A DNA stretch of 45,416 nucleotides from an uncultured Ruminococcus sp. (GTDB lineage Bacteria; Bacillota; Clostridia; Monoglobales; Monoglobaceae), in NCBI GenBank assembly GCA_902797885.1, contig CADBUP010000076.1, positions 1-45,416 of the forward strand, read 5' to 3'. The notes below the pieces were generated by a model that saw nothing but the letters and a program-made list of their open reading frames with translations, had not been told where the DNA came from and searched no databases. Made by a program: the position numbers and the translations under genes. Within the stretch, counting starts at the first letter, position 1; every line of letters starts with the position of its first letter. Shown piece by piece: positions 34,553 to 44,678 of this stretch.

Positions 34553-37105
34553 GTGAAAAAACTTTTGTCGGCCATATTTTGTTGTTTGTATATAGCGATG
34601 ACTGTCTTTAACCCGATTGCTCTTGCGGACGGAGATTTAACAATATCGGTAAAGACCGACAGAACATCACCGGTGTTTTACGAAAATGAAACCGCCAAAT
34701 TTTATGTAAATTTGGCAAACGGCTCAACCGCGAAAAGCTGTTGTATAGAATACAAGATTATATTTAAAAACTATAATTATGATTCGTATAAGCCGAATGT
34801 TGATGAGGCTGAAAGAAAAACGGTTAAGGTTGAAAACAAGGATTTAAAGCCGAACGAATCGTTTGAAGATGTTTTGTATTATGAATTGGAAAACGAAAAA
34901 TACGGAATATACAGTTTGAACGTTACGGTAACGGACACGTCGGGCGGAAAATACGAAAAACAGTTTTCGTTCGCGAAATCAACGGTGAGCGAAAAGCTGA
35001 ACAAGACCTTCGGCGCGTCGCTTCATCTGACAAGATATGCGGATGCGGATACAACCTTTTCACTTATGAAAAATGCCGGTTTAGGTATAGCCAGAGATGA
35101 TTTTAATTGGGATAAATATGAGAAAAATGCCGGTGAATATAAGCTTGATGAAAGACAGGTAAGTACGCTTGAAAAGGCGAAAAGATACGGTATAGATATG
35201 CTTGCGATTATGACGGGGTACAATAAGCTTTATCATAATACAAAAACAAAATTTGCAGGTATTCCCGATGATTCCGTTTATGACGAAAACACGGGAAAAA
35301 CCTATGCCGACGCATATAAAAATTATGTTTCAAGCTTTATAAACGAACCGCTTGTAAAAAACACCGTCACCATGATTGAGGTTATAAACGAACCTTTGGG
35401 CGAGGTGAAAGAAACAGGGAAATCTCAGGACGTACTGAAAGAGGAATATTACAATGCGGGAAAGGCGTATTCCAACGCCGTCAAGGCGGCATATACCGCG
35501 GCAAAAGAAAATAATTCCCCGATAAAGGTCGGCGCGTTTTCGGCATTTCGTCTGGGATATCAGGCGGAGTATTTTATTGACGGCACGCTGAGCCAAATGG
35601 ATAAGCCGTATTATGACGCTTTTACGCTTCATGATTACAAAGAGCGCGGCACAGACGGCGACCCGGAACCGGGATACACATCCCCGCCCGGAAAGAATTG
35701 GTTTTCGTTTTTGGATAGTGCGACCGCCACAGTTGAGCATTTCGATAATCTGATGTCCGGAAAAACAAAAGGTCCGGCATCGGGTAAGACATATAACTTC
35801 CCGAATAGTGTGCGATGGTATACTGAACGCGGATTTTCAACGGATGATAAACCGAATGATGATAAGTATGAACCTAACTATTCAAAAAATCCGTATTATG
35901 ACCAGGCACTTAACCTTGTTCGCTCAAAAATTGTGACGGATGCTTATAACGGCGGCAATATGACTGACAAGACATGGATTTATGATTTTTCGGATGACCC
36001 CAAGAGCAGAAACCTTGGCGTTCGCGAGTCGTCGTTCGGTATAGTCGAGTCGCACGAAGATGAAAATCCGTATGCAGCCAAACCGGCATATGTTGCTGTT
36101 GCAAATTATAACAGCCTTGTCGCGGACGCGGCAAAGTGTGAGAAACTCTATGATGACGGAACTCCCGCGGACACCGTATACAGCGGCAAAGATGACAAAA
36201 GCGGTACAAGCGGCAGATATATATACAAATATACTTGCCTCGACCGCGGGGTGTACGCTCTGTATCACTCAATAGGCGATGATCCGTCAAATGTGCAGGA
36301 GCTTGAATATCAACGAATAGGCGAAGGAAAAGAAGTACATATATATGATTTTTGGGGAAATGAAATACAGGAGAGTGACATATATAAAGACGGAAAATAT
36401 CAGCTTACCAAACAGCCGTTTTATATTTGCGTCGGTAAGCCGATGAATCGGAATTTGCTGCCTAAAGGCGCAGGGAATTCAATCGATAAGGTTGTGGTTG
36501 ATGGATATATAGAATCCAAGCAAAGCGACAAAAGAATATCGTTAATAGTTGCACCGGAGAATATCGGTACAGATAAGTTGTCACCCGAGAATGCATTATA
36601 TATAGACCAAAAAACAACGGATAAAGACGGATATTTCTGTTTTGAATTCGGCGTGCATCCGCAATCCGAAGGGTACACGGCATATATTATCTCAGAGGAT
36701 AGTAGGATTCCGCTGAAATTCAATATTACAGCGGGAAAGACCGAAAAAATCAGTATATACCTGATGAATGATATTTTAAAGCTAAAGCCTGATGATTATA
36801 ACCTTGTTGATTTATCGAACCTGAGCGCACAGGTTGAATACTCAACTGCGGGAAATGAGATTTTGTATAAGCTGTATTGTGCTGTGTATAGAAACAATAT
36901 GCTTATCGAATTTCGTGAAATAGCAAATCAGCAGAATGAGCCAAAGCTCGATAAAATGTCTGAGGGCATAGAGAAATATTCGTTTGACATGAAGGATAAT
37001 AACACAGTACCGGAATTTAACAGAATTTCGCTGTATATGTCCGATTCAATCAATATTCTAAAACCGATTTGTACGGCTTATACAATAAACAAAAATAATG
37101 ATTAG
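34553..37105 (+). CDS. Secreted glycoside hydrolase, clan GH-A (GH39/GH5-like)
   Basis: This protein has 850 residues starting at GTG 34553, 7 nt after AAGGGGG; a longer reading from 34490 would overlap the previous gene and lose the signal peptide. The signal peptide ends near IALAD. An Ig-like beta domain (about 27-142) precedes a TIM barrel (about 150-527) opening with FGASLHLTR and ARDDFNWDKYEKNAGEY. The acid/base is N279-E280 in EVINEPLG, and the likely nucleophile E425 in WYTERGFST. C-terminal beta domains follow; there are no SLH domains, so it may be released. The family assignment within clan GH-A is uncertain, as is the substrate. It is flanked by 13 and 16 nt gaps in a tight operon. 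Confidence 0.8.
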   Translation: MKKLLSAIFCCLYIAMTVFNPIALADGDLTISVKTDRTSPVFYENETAKFYVNLANGSTAKSCCIEYKIIFKNYNYDSYKPNVDEAERKTVKVENKDLKPNESFEDVLYYELENEKYGIYSLNVTVTDTSGGKYEKQFSFAKSTVSEKLNKTFGASLHLTRYADADTTFSLMKNAGLGIARDDFNWDKYEKNAGEYKLDERQVSTLEKAKRYGIDMLAIMTGYNKLYHNTKTKFAGIPDDSVYDENTGKTYADAYKNYVSSFINEPLVKNTVTMIEVINEPLGEVKETGKSQDVLKEEYYNAGKAYSNAVKAAYTAAKENNSPIKVGAFSAFRLGYQAEYFIDGTLSQMDKPYYDAFTLHDYKERGTDGDPEPGYTSPPGKNWFSFLDSATATVEHFDNLMSGKTKGPASGKTYNFPNSVRWYTERGFSTDDKPNDDKYEPNYSKNPYYDQALNLVRSKIVTDAYNGGNMTDKTWIYDFSDDPKSRNLGVRESSFGIVESHEDENPYAAKPAYVAVANYNSLVADAAKCEKLYDDGTPADTVYSGKDDKSGTSGRYIYKYTCLDRGVYALYHSIGDDPSNVQELEYQRIGEGKEVHIYDFWGNEIQESDIYKDGKYQLTKQPFYICVGKPMNRNLLPKGAGNSIDKVVVDGYIESKQSDKRISLIVAPENIGTDKLSPENALYIDQKTTDKDGYFCFEFGVHPQSEGYTAYIISEDSRIPLKFNITAGKTEKISIYLMNDILKLKPDDYNLVDLSNLSAQVEYSTAGNEILYKLYCAVYRNNMLIEFREIANQQNEPKLDKMSEGIEKYSFDMKDNNTVPEFNRISLYMSDSINILKPICTAYTINKNND

Positions 37106-37121
37106 AAAGAGGTGGTTCAAA

Positions 37122-40100
37122 ATGAGAAAATGCAGATTAACAGCGATGTTTATAACTTTTTGTCTGCTTTTTACATTAATTAATGTTACGTCATATGCGG
37201 AAGAAAGCAACACCGAGAACCCGAACCTTGCCTATGCCGAGCTCAGCTCAAAGGGTTCAGAGACACGAAATATAAGCTTTATAAGTCAGACCCTCGGCGC
37301 GTCGGCATCGTATAACAGCGTTACGGCGGCAGGAAGAGAGGGCTGGCAGCTTAAAGGTTCGTCACCGTATCTTTATATTGATGTAGACGATAAGTTCGCT
37401 CATGAGGTAAATGATGGAACATCGTTTGAACTTGAAATCGATTATTACAACGCGCTTACCGGATTCTTTCTTGTCGAGTATGATGGATTGAATACCAAAC
37501 AAAAGAATGCTCATTATGAATTTTTAAACAGACAAGACGAATGGAAGACTGTTAAAATCAAGCTTGACGACGCATACTTTGGCGGAAGATGCGCCGGTGC
37601 GGATATCAGAATCCGCGCAACGGCGATAGGCGGCAGGCATTATGAGCTGAGGACATCGACCGCCCCTGTCACAATCGGTGCGGTAAGACTGATTAAGCAC
37701 GAAAAACAAAATCCGCTCAGGCTCTCGGTTAAGATTGACGAGACGGGAAACGCGTTTGAGTGGTACAAAAAAGAGAAAAAGATTGTAAATACCTTTACGA
37801 ATCTCAGAGATACCGATATCACCGCTGATGTTACGTGCTATGGCATTTCGCGCGATGAGATAAAGTGCTTTGAAACGGTGAACACCGTAACGGTTAAGGG
37901 CGGCGAAACGGTTGACCTTGCGATAAATGTTGACAGCGACAGGTGCGATGTCTATGACTATTATGTCAAAATCGAATCGGAAAAGGATAACGTGCATTCG
38001 CTTTTACAGCCGACAAAGTTCGCTATACTTAAGACCGATGAAAACGGATATAAAAATCAGGACATTTATATATGTACTCACCCTGACTGGGAGCACAGCG
38101 ATGAAGAAATCTCGACGATGGTCGATGTGATTTCAAAGAGCAATGCGGCGGGTGTGCGCTGGTCGGTGCTATCGAACTATCTGGAATCAAAATCCGGCGA
38201 GGATGTATTCGACAGCAACTATATGGGATATACGACAAAGGAACTGAGAAAACACAACCTTAAGTTTATGCCCATAATTCACGGACCGAATATGAGTGGA
38301 TTTTCTTATGAATCAACGCCGAATACACCCGAGAGCCTTGCAAAAACAAAGAGCGAGGTTGCCGTTTTGATGAAGCACGCCGGGGATATAATAGATTGGT
38401 ATGAAATCTACAACGAAACGAATCATACCTTCACCGAGGAAAAGGACAAAAAGCTCGGCGGCGTAATAAACTATGGCAAGATGGTGAATGCAATAGCGGA
38501 CGACAGAGATATGTATGACCCAACGGGCAAGATTATGGGCTTTGCCGTCTGCGATTTGGGAAGAGAAACCCAACAGCTTTTCTTTGACAGAACAATCGAG
38601 GGCGGCGCATATGATAGGCTTGACGCTTTTTCGGCACACCCGTATTCGACCTCGTTCACCGAAACGGGCGGTGCGGAAACCTTGGTGTTTAAATGGCGCG
38701 ATTATATTAAAGAAAAGACGGGCAAAGAGCTTCCTATCGTAAACGATGAGGTCGGATATACAACCGCAGATTCGGTAACAAACGGTGATCAAAGAACGCA
38801 CGGTAACCTTTCGACAAGATATGACATTTATTATAAGTCGATCGGAATGTCAAACGTACAAGCGATTTATAATTTTGAACAAAAAGGACCGATTGCTTAT
38901 CTGCGTGAAGATATGTTCGGATTGGTAAGTCCGTCGTATAAGCACCTGACACAGGAGGAAAAGACCTGTATTCCGATGGAGGGATATGTTGCCTTTACCG
39001 GACACAACTATATTTTCGCCGACACGGATATGGTTAAAAAGCTTTCTGACACAAATAACTGTTATATCAATCTGTTCAAGAGCAGGAAATTTAATCAGGA
39101 TATTCTGACCTTAAACACAACCGAGAGAAAGACGAGAAAGCTTGTCACCGTTGACCTCGGAACGGATTATGTTGAGGTATATGATGATTACGGTAATATG
39201 ACGCCGATGAGCGGAAATGACGGAAAGTTTACTTTCTGGGTTGATGAACGTCCGATGTATGTTAAGGGCGATTTCACAAAGGCAGAGCTTTTGAGTGACA
39301 ACAGCGCCTTTTTGGATATATCCGACAGCAATATAACGGGCGCAAAGGACGACATCGTGGCGGTAAATTACACAAATAATACCGATAAGGAATACGATGT
39401 CGAGGTGATAGAATCCGAGGCGGTAAAGCATTATTCCGGGGATAAAATAACCAAAGGCAAGTCAGAGGTTCAGCTTATGCCGACAGGCGAGGTCGGAACA
39501 AAAAGTATGGTGACGATAAACATAAAAGACGGTGATAAAATCGTCCAAAGCACACAGGTGTTCGTCACGATAGAAAAATCCGTTATTGCCGATGTTTCGC
39601 TTGAACTTATCGACCCGTCGAATGTTGATAACTGGATGATGAATTTAAAGCTTAATAACACATCAAAATTAAACGTTGCCAAAGGAACGATTGAATTCAC
39701 CACACCCGATGAACTTAAGTCGCTCGGTAAAATCGATATAGGAAACATCCCGAAGGGTCTTGAGTCCGAATATAAGATTAAGCTTCCTAAGCTTGTCAAA
39801 AAGGGAATATACGATTTTGCCTTTGACCTTAATCTGAACAACGGTGTCAAGTACAGCTATAGCACAAAGGCGGATATGACTGTCGCAAAGTACGCCGCGG
39901 TAAAGCCGAAAATAGACGGCGAAATAGAACCCGAGGCGTGGAAGTATAACACGTGGATGTACGCTGACAAGGCGGAACAGTTAAAAGAAAATACCGGCTG
40001 GACGGGACCCGATGACCTGAGCGGACGCGCGTCGCTTATGTGGGATGAGGATAATCTGTATTTCGCGGCGGTTGTCACGGACAATGTCTTTTATCAGCCG

Positions 40101-40523
40101 TATGCCGGCTGGAACACATGGAAGGCGGACAATATACAGATCGGCGTTTTCTATGGTGAGGAGAGTTATACCGTATCGGGACAGCGTTCGACAACCTTTA
40201 ACGAGCTGTCTATGGCGCACACGCCTCAGGGAGATGAGATTTACCGAACATTATCACAGGACAATTATTATAAGGCGGGCAAGTTCGAAAGCGCTGATAT
40301 TTGTATAACGAGAAAGGGCGATAAAACCATATATGAGGCAAGGATTCCGTGGGAAGGCTTTTTGCTTCCGGGTCAACAGCCGAAAGAGGGCGACAAGCTC
40401 GGCTTTTCGTATATGATAAACGAAAGCGACGGCGGAAACAGAAACGGCTGGATTGAGTATGCAAGCGGTATAGGTGCTACAAAAGACACATCGTTGTTTA
40501 CATGGCTTACACTTTTAAAATAA
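37122..40523 (+). CDS. Secreted glycoside hydrolase, clan GH-A, with C-terminal CBM9-like domain
   Basis: This protein has 1133 residues starting at ATG 37122 behind AGAGGTGG; the upstream ATG 37098 overlaps the previous gene. A signal peptide ends near SYAEE. An N-terminal beta-sandwich (about 25-300) precedes a TIM barrel (about 310-646), with acid/base N431-E432 in YEIYNETNHTF and nucleophile E543 in PIVNDEVGY. Beta-sandwich domains follow. The last 210 residues (about 923-1133) match the CBM9-like pattern: KPKIDGEIEPEAW, LMWDEDNLYFAAVVTDN, YEARIPWEGF and LGFSYMINESDGG. CBM9-like domains bind reducing-end glucan or xylan-type sugars in characterised enzymes, but specificity here is unknown. 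The next gene starts 20 nt downstream. Confidence 0.84.
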   Translation: MRKCRLTAMFITFCLLFTLINVTSYAEESNTENPNLAYAELSSKGSETRNISFISQTLGASASYNSVTAAGREGWQLKGSSPYLYIDVDDKFAHEVNDGTSFELEIDYYNALTGFFLVEYDGLNTKQKNAHYEFLNRQDEWKTVKIKLDDAYFGGRCAGADIRIRATAIGGRHYELRTSTAPVTIGAVRLIKHEKQNPLRLSVKIDETGNAFEWYKKEKKIVNTFTNLRDTDITADVTCYGISRDEIKCFETVNTVTVKGGETVDLAINVDSDRCDVYDYYVKIESEKDNVHSLLQPTKFAILKTDENGYKNQDIYICTHPDWEHSDEEISTMVDVISKSNAAGVRWSVLSNYLESKSGEDVFDSNYMGYTTKELRKHNLKFMPIIHGPNMSGFSYESTPNTPESLAKTKSEVAVLMKHAGDIIDWYEIYNETNHTFTEEKDKKLGGVINYGKMVNAIADDRDMYDPTGKIMGFAVCDLGRETQQLFFDRTIEGGAYDRLDAFSAHPYSTSFTETGGAETLVFKWRDYIKEKTGKELPIVNDEVGYTTADSVTNGDQRTHGNLSTRYDIYYKSIGMSNVQAIYNFEQKGPIAYLREDMFGLVSPSYKHLTQEEKTCIPMEGYVAFTGHNYIFADTDMVKKLSDTNNCYINLFKSRKFNQDILTLNTTERKTRKLVTVDLGTDYVEVYDDYGNMTPMSGNDGKFTFWVDERPMYVKGDFTKAELLSDNSAFLDISDSNITGAKDDIVAVNYTNNTDKEYDVEVIESEAVKHYSGDKITKGKSEVQLMPTGEVGTKSMVTINIKDGDKIVQSTQVFVTIEKSVIADVSLELIDPSNVDNWMMNLKLNNTSKLNVAKGTIEFTTPDELKSLGKIDIGNIPKGLESEYKIKLPKLVKKGIYDFAFDLNLNNGVKYSYSTKADMTVAKYAAVKPKIDGEIEPEAWKYNTWMYADKAEQLKENTGWTGPDDLSGRASLMWDEDNLYFAAVVTDNVFYQPYAGWNTWKADNIQIGVFYGEESYTVSGQRSTTFNELSMAHTPQGDEIYRTLSQDNYYKAGKFESADICITRKGDKTIYEARIPWEGFLLPGQQPKEGDKLGFSYMINESDGGNRNGWIEYASGIGATKDTSLFTWLTLLK

Positions 40524-40543
40524 GATACGAGGAGGCAGTGAAG

Positions 40544-42274
40544 ATGAGATTTAAATTAAAAAGATTTGTCAGTCTGACAATAGGTGCGGTAATGATGTTG
40601 GGAACTGTGCCCCCTGTGAGTGCGGAAAGTGCGGGAGCGGTCTATGTTTCGCATTTTGAGGATTTTTCCGGCTGGACGTCTGAGCAAGGGTCAAATAATG
40701 ATTTGCCCGAGGGATTTTGCGGATTTGACGGAGCGTATCATCCCGAAAGGGCGAAAGCAACGGGGACATATGTTGATGAAGAGGTCGGAACAAGAGCGTT
40801 TAAACTCGGCAGCGGCGCAATTATTGCCTATGGCTTTGATAAAGTTTATAAAAAGGGCGTACGCAGAATCAGCTTTGATGTTAAGCTGAGTGCTAACCTT
40901 GTGGCCGGTAAAAATTTTTGGCTGTACGGGATCGAGAGCAATGTAAATGACGATGTAACAGACTGGAAAAAAGGCAAAGATTTTGACAGCAGAATGTATG
41001 GATGCATTAAGGTTGGAAAGTTTGCTGCTCTTAACTCGAGCTGGGCGCAGATAGGAATCACAAAGGATGAGCCGTTCTATGATTTTAAATGGCATAAGAT
41101 AGAGCTTGTTTTTGATTATAACAACAATAAAATTACTTATTTTGTTGATGGAACATATGTTGCAGAGGACGGTAATTGGTCGGCTAATAAGGCGTTCTAT
41201 TTTACCAACGAGACAGGAAAAGACGTCTATATAGATAACTTCGCCGTATTTCACGGCGAGAATGAGGAATACGCCGCCGAAAATCATATGAAGGTTGACG
41301 GCTATGGCGGTGGTGTTATAGACCCGAGCGGCGGCAAGCTTCAGCTTGATTTTTCGAGGGCATTGACCGATGTGGAAGGAAACGCGCTGACCTCTGTGGA
41401 TAAAGGTGATTTTAAAATAAAGGATTCAAGCGGCAGAGATGTATCAGATCTAATAACAGAGGCGAGCCTTTCGGACGGCCGCAAGTCAACGGTTAAACTT
41501 ACGCTCGGTGCGCTTGCTTCCGGAGTGTATACGATTGAATATAAAAATGCGTCGAATTCCGTTACCTTCCGCATAGCGCGATATGTTGACGGCGTTGAGT
41601 GCCCCGACGTCGAAAAGGTTTCGTATATAAACCATGACGGAAAGGAACAGAACAAAAATGACGGAATTTCAACCGGCACAACGGCGATAGACATACAGTT
41701 TACAACCCCGGTTAAGGCGGATAATATTAATGAAAATATCAAGCTGACCGAAGAAACGGACGGCTCTGATGTTCCCTGTACGTATACAATTTCAAGTGAC
41801 GGAAAGACAGTTTCTTTAACGCCCGAGAGAAATCTTGAACCGGAGGCGGGATATACTCTGTCGGTTAGCGAAAACATTGCCGCGGCAGCGAGCGCAGACG
41901 CAAAAATGGGCGTTCCGTATTCCGAAACATTCACAACTCTCAATGACGCGATGTATGTCATAAGCGCAGAAGATATAGAAAAAGACGGTAATAATGCGTA
42001 TTTCAAGGTCAAGGTTATCAAGACCAACAACGAGCCGGAGCATAAGTACACCTATGCGGCCGCGGGGTATGAAAATATAGTTAATCCCGAAAACGGAAAG
42101 ACTTATATGAAAATGACCGTCTTAAACCGTTTCCCGGTTATTATCTCAGAAACCGACAAAGGCGTTATAAGCTTCGGAAATAATCAGCCTTTAGATATAA
42201 GCAACGCGGAAAAAATAAACGGATTCTTTTGGGAATATCCGAATAATCTGCCGATTGTTATAAAAGAAAAATAA
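40544..42274 (+). CDS. Secreted ConA-like/Big_5 protein (lectin-like), paralogue of next gene
   Basis: This protein has 576 residues from ATG 40544 after GAGGAGG. The signal peptide IGAVMMLGTVPPVSAE is almost identical to that of the following gene. Residues about 30-250 look like a concanavalin A-like domain (FEDFSGWTSEQG start, KWHKIELVFDYNNNKITYFVDG, VYIDNFAVF end). An Ig-like segment and a Big_5-type domain (about 346-466, TAIDIQFTTPVK, GYTLSVSENIA) follow, then a C-terminal beta domain. No SLH or catalytic motif was seen. Glycan binding at the cell surface or in the medium is inferred from the lectin-like fold and operon position. Confidence 0.8.
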   Translation: MRFKLKRFVSLTIGAVMMLGTVPPVSAESAGAVYVSHFEDFSGWTSEQGSNNDLPEGFCGFDGAYHPERAKATGTYVDEEVGTRAFKLGSGAIIAYGFDKVYKKGVRRISFDVKLSANLVAGKNFWLYGIESNVNDDVTDWKKGKDFDSRMYGCIKVGKFAALNSSWAQIGITKDEPFYDFKWHKIELVFDYNNNKITYFVDGTYVAEDGNWSANKAFYFTNETGKDVYIDNFAVFHGENEEYAAENHMKVDGYGGGVIDPSGGKLQLDFSRALTDVEGNALTSVDKGDFKIKDSSGRDVSDLITEASLSDGRKSTVKLTLGALASGVYTIEYKNASNSVTFRIARYVDGVECPDVEKVSYINHDGKEQNKNDGISTGTTAIDIQFTTPVKADNINENIKLTEETDGSDVPCTYTISSDGKTVSLTPERNLEPEAGYTLSVSENIAAAASADAKMGVPYSETFTTLNDAMYVISAEDIEKDGNNAYFKVKVIKTNNEPEHKYTYAAAGYENIVNPENGKTYMKMTVLNRFPVIISETDKGVISFGNNQPLDISNAEKINGFFWEYPNNLPIVIKEK

Positions 42275-42321
42275 ATTAAAAACAAATAAATTAAAAAATA
42301 AATTGAACGGAGGTAAGGAAA

Positions 42322-44493
42322 TTGAAAAAATTTAAAAGATTTGTCGGTCTGGCAATAGGCGCGGTAATGATGTTGGGAACTGTGCCCCCCGCAAGTGCGG
42401 AGAACAGCGTTGATACTGCGGCCGCGGGAAGCAAAACCGTAACGAATTATGATACCGAAAAGTATTATTATCTGAATGAGGATTTCAGCGCTTATGTCGG
42501 CGGCGTACCGGCACAGTGGCAGGCAACAAAATTGTCAAACTCAACCCTTGAAAGCGCAAAGGATAGTGATGTTGACTCTAAGGGAACAGTCCTTAAAATG
42601 CCACGCGGAGCGGTATCAAGTTATATGAACAAGTTTGAAACCTTCCAATCGGGAAAGTTAAATGTTGAGTTTGACATAAAGGCAAGCGGAAAGGGCTGGG
42701 GCGTAGGCTTTATCCGTGAAGCGGATTCCAAACCGGAGGATTATGAAAAACACCTTGCGATAGGTAATCTCGCGAGCGATAGCGGAGCAAGCGATGTTTA
42801 TACATCTGCAGAATGGAATAACGATAACACCGGTTTAAACTTATCCACAAAGAAAGAAAATGCAATTGATAATACCGGTTGGAACCATGTATCAATCACA
42901 GTTGATATGACAAGCGAAAAGTATAACTTTGAGATAACAAAAGCTGATAAAACAAAAGAAACATTTTCGGCGGTACATCCAAATTACCATTACTCAGATA
43001 ATGATGGCCATTGGAAAACGCGCTGGTATGATGTTATAAAAACCGGGACGGAAGAGGTTCAGGAGTCATATAAATGCGGATTGAACGGAATAAGATTATA
43101 TTCAGACGGTACAAACGATGTTGAGTTTGATAATATCAGGGTTTATACCGATAACTCAAATTATATATCAGAGGACTTTGATACCTATACCGGAAATTTT
43201 CATTTGCCTGCCGGATACTATAGAGTAAATGATATATTTAATGTTCCAACGACCACAGTTAACGTGACAAACGGTAAAGGTTATAACGAAACATCAAATC
43301 CGAACGATAAAGGTGTTAAGATAGCAGGAAAAGAGGACAGAATAAGAATACGTCTTCCTCGGCCTATTACCGATTTAAAAAATAATGAACTTGTTATGGA
43401 ATTTGATGTAAAACAAAACAATACAGAAGGTGCGCTTGGCATTGCCCTCTATCCCAAAGAAAAATTCTATGGAAAAGGTGGGAATGCGCCGTCCATTACT
43501 GACGGACAATATTCCGACACAGTTATAAGAGTAGAAAATAATGCGTTGATTTATCATGCAAAGCGATGGACAGGAACTAAAACCAATTTTAAGAAAGATG
43601 ATACACCTCTTATGCTTAACCCGAGTGCATGGAGTCATATTAAACTTGTGTTTAATAAAGAAGGAGTGACAGCATCTGTCGGAGAGGGTGAGAATATAAT
43701 TACATCTGCTCTTGTAAAGGATGATTACGCATACAACCAATTGTTGAATTATACCAATGTTTTCGGTATTGCATTCGGTATTGAAAACGGAAAATCCGGA
43801 GACACCGATATCGATAATCTCAAGATATATCCGCTTGACAGCGTGACTAAACCGTCTGTGATAAGCACAAAAACGGTGATGTCTGACGGCTTTGAGACCG
43901 ATTTGGCTGACGGTGTTACTGAAATCCCGAATCTGACTAAAGCGATTGAGATTAAGTTTAGTGAGCCGATAAACGAAACCGCCGATACATTGGCGAACAA
44001 AGTAACCCTGACCGATAAGGCGGGTGCGCCGTTAGCGACAACGCGTGAGCTTTCGGATGATAAGAAGACATATACGCTGAATTTAAACGCTGTTCCTTCC
44101 GCGGGTTCATATGCGACGCTTAAAATGAGTTCTGATATTAAAGGAAAAAGCTCTTTGGCACAGCTGACAAACCCGGTTTCAAAGGCGTTAAACTTTAAGG
44201 GCAAAATAGAAATAAACAGTATGACGCTGAACAATGATAAAACCAAAATAGTAATAAGCGGAAAAAATACGACCGGCGAAAAAGATAACACAACATACAA
44301 TTACATTGTCGGTACATATGAAACCATAGACGGCTCTGATGTTTTAAAGAACGTGACGGTTGAAAAACTTGAGATACCCAACGGTGAGTTTACTATTAAA
44401 AAAGAGATTCCGTCAATCAATACCGGACAGAAATATAAAGCGTTTATCTGGACGGCTGAAGTTAACAAGCCCGTTGTGGATGCCATTAAATAA
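42322..44493 (+). CDS. Secreted double ConA-like/Big_5 protein, TTG start
   Basis: This 723-residue protein starts at TTG 42322, 8 nt after a strong CGGAGG (42308-42313); no better ATG is available before the signal peptide, which ends near PPASAE. Two ConA-like domains (about 50-280 and 280-507; both open with an NEDFSAY- or SEDFDTY-type strand and end FDNIRVY or IDNLKIY) are followed by a Big_5-like domain (513-623, AIEIKFSEPINE) and a C-terminal beta domain. It shares its signal peptide and layout with the gene upstream, so the pair arose by duplication. No enzyme motif was found; it is probably a secreted glycan-binding protein. Confidence 0.82.
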   Translation: MKKFKRFVGLAIGAVMMLGTVPPASAENSVDTAAAGSKTVTNYDTEKYYYLNEDFSAYVGGVPAQWQATKLSNSTLESAKDSDVDSKGTVLKMPRGAVSSYMNKFETFQSGKLNVEFDIKASGKGWGVGFIREADSKPEDYEKHLAIGNLASDSGASDVYTSAEWNNDNTGLNLSTKKENAIDNTGWNHVSITVDMTSEKYNFEITKADKTKETFSAVHPNYHYSDNDGHWKTRWYDVIKTGTEEVQESYKCGLNGIRLYSDGTNDVEFDNIRVYTDNSNYISEDFDTYTGNFHLPAGYYRVNDIFNVPTTTVNVTNGKGYNETSNPNDKGVKIAGKEDRIRIRLPRPITDLKNNELVMEFDVKQNNTEGALGIALYPKEKFYGKGGNAPSITDGQYSDTVIRVENNALIYHAKRWTGTKTNFKKDDTPLMLNPSAWSHIKLVFNKEGVTASVGEGENIITSALVKDDYAYNQLLNYTNVFGIAFGIENGKSGDTDIDNLKIYPLDSVTKPSVISTKTVMSDGFETDLADGVTEIPNLTKAIEIKFSEPINETADTLANKVTLTDKAGAPLATTRELSDDKKTYTLNLNAVPSAGSYATLKMSSDIKGKSSLAQLTNPVSKALNFKGKIEINSMTLNNDKTKIVISGKNTTGEKDNTTYNYIVGTYETIDGSDVLKNVTVEKLEIPNGEFTIKKEIPSINTGQKYKAFIWTAEVNKPVVDAIK

Positions 44494-44521
44494 TGCAAAT
44501 AATAAATAATATATGACGGCG

Positions 44522-44595
44522 GCCGGGTTCGTGATAAAAAAGAGTGAAGTATTGCGAAATTTTAAAGGGCAAGATAGTTTACTGAAGAACCCGGC
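44522..44595 (+). repeat. Widely spaced 9-bp inverted repeat before the last binding-protein gene
   Basis: GCCGGGTTC (44522-44530) and GAACCCGGC (44587-44595) are exact complements 56 nt apart, followed by TTTT. The enclosed stretch is AT-rich. This could be the base stem of a structured leader or a terminator for the six-gene cluster. It fills much of the 185-bp gap. Confidence 0.4.
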
Positions 44596-44678
44596 TTTTG
44601 AGCCAAAGACGCGTAAATCATGAAAATATCATAGAGTATGGGCATAATGATTAAATTATAAAAACAGGAGTGAAAAAA

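Noticed and set aside
40691-42051. Long minus-strand ORFs opposite the ConA-like gene
   Set aside because: The plus strand has a signal peptide, ribosome site and domain structure; the opposite ORFs show no family pattern.
42270-42305. Tandem AAATAAATTAAAAA repeats as a regulatory array
   Set aside because: Only two to three copies in an AT-rich 47-bp gap; this is likely simple slippage without specific meaning.
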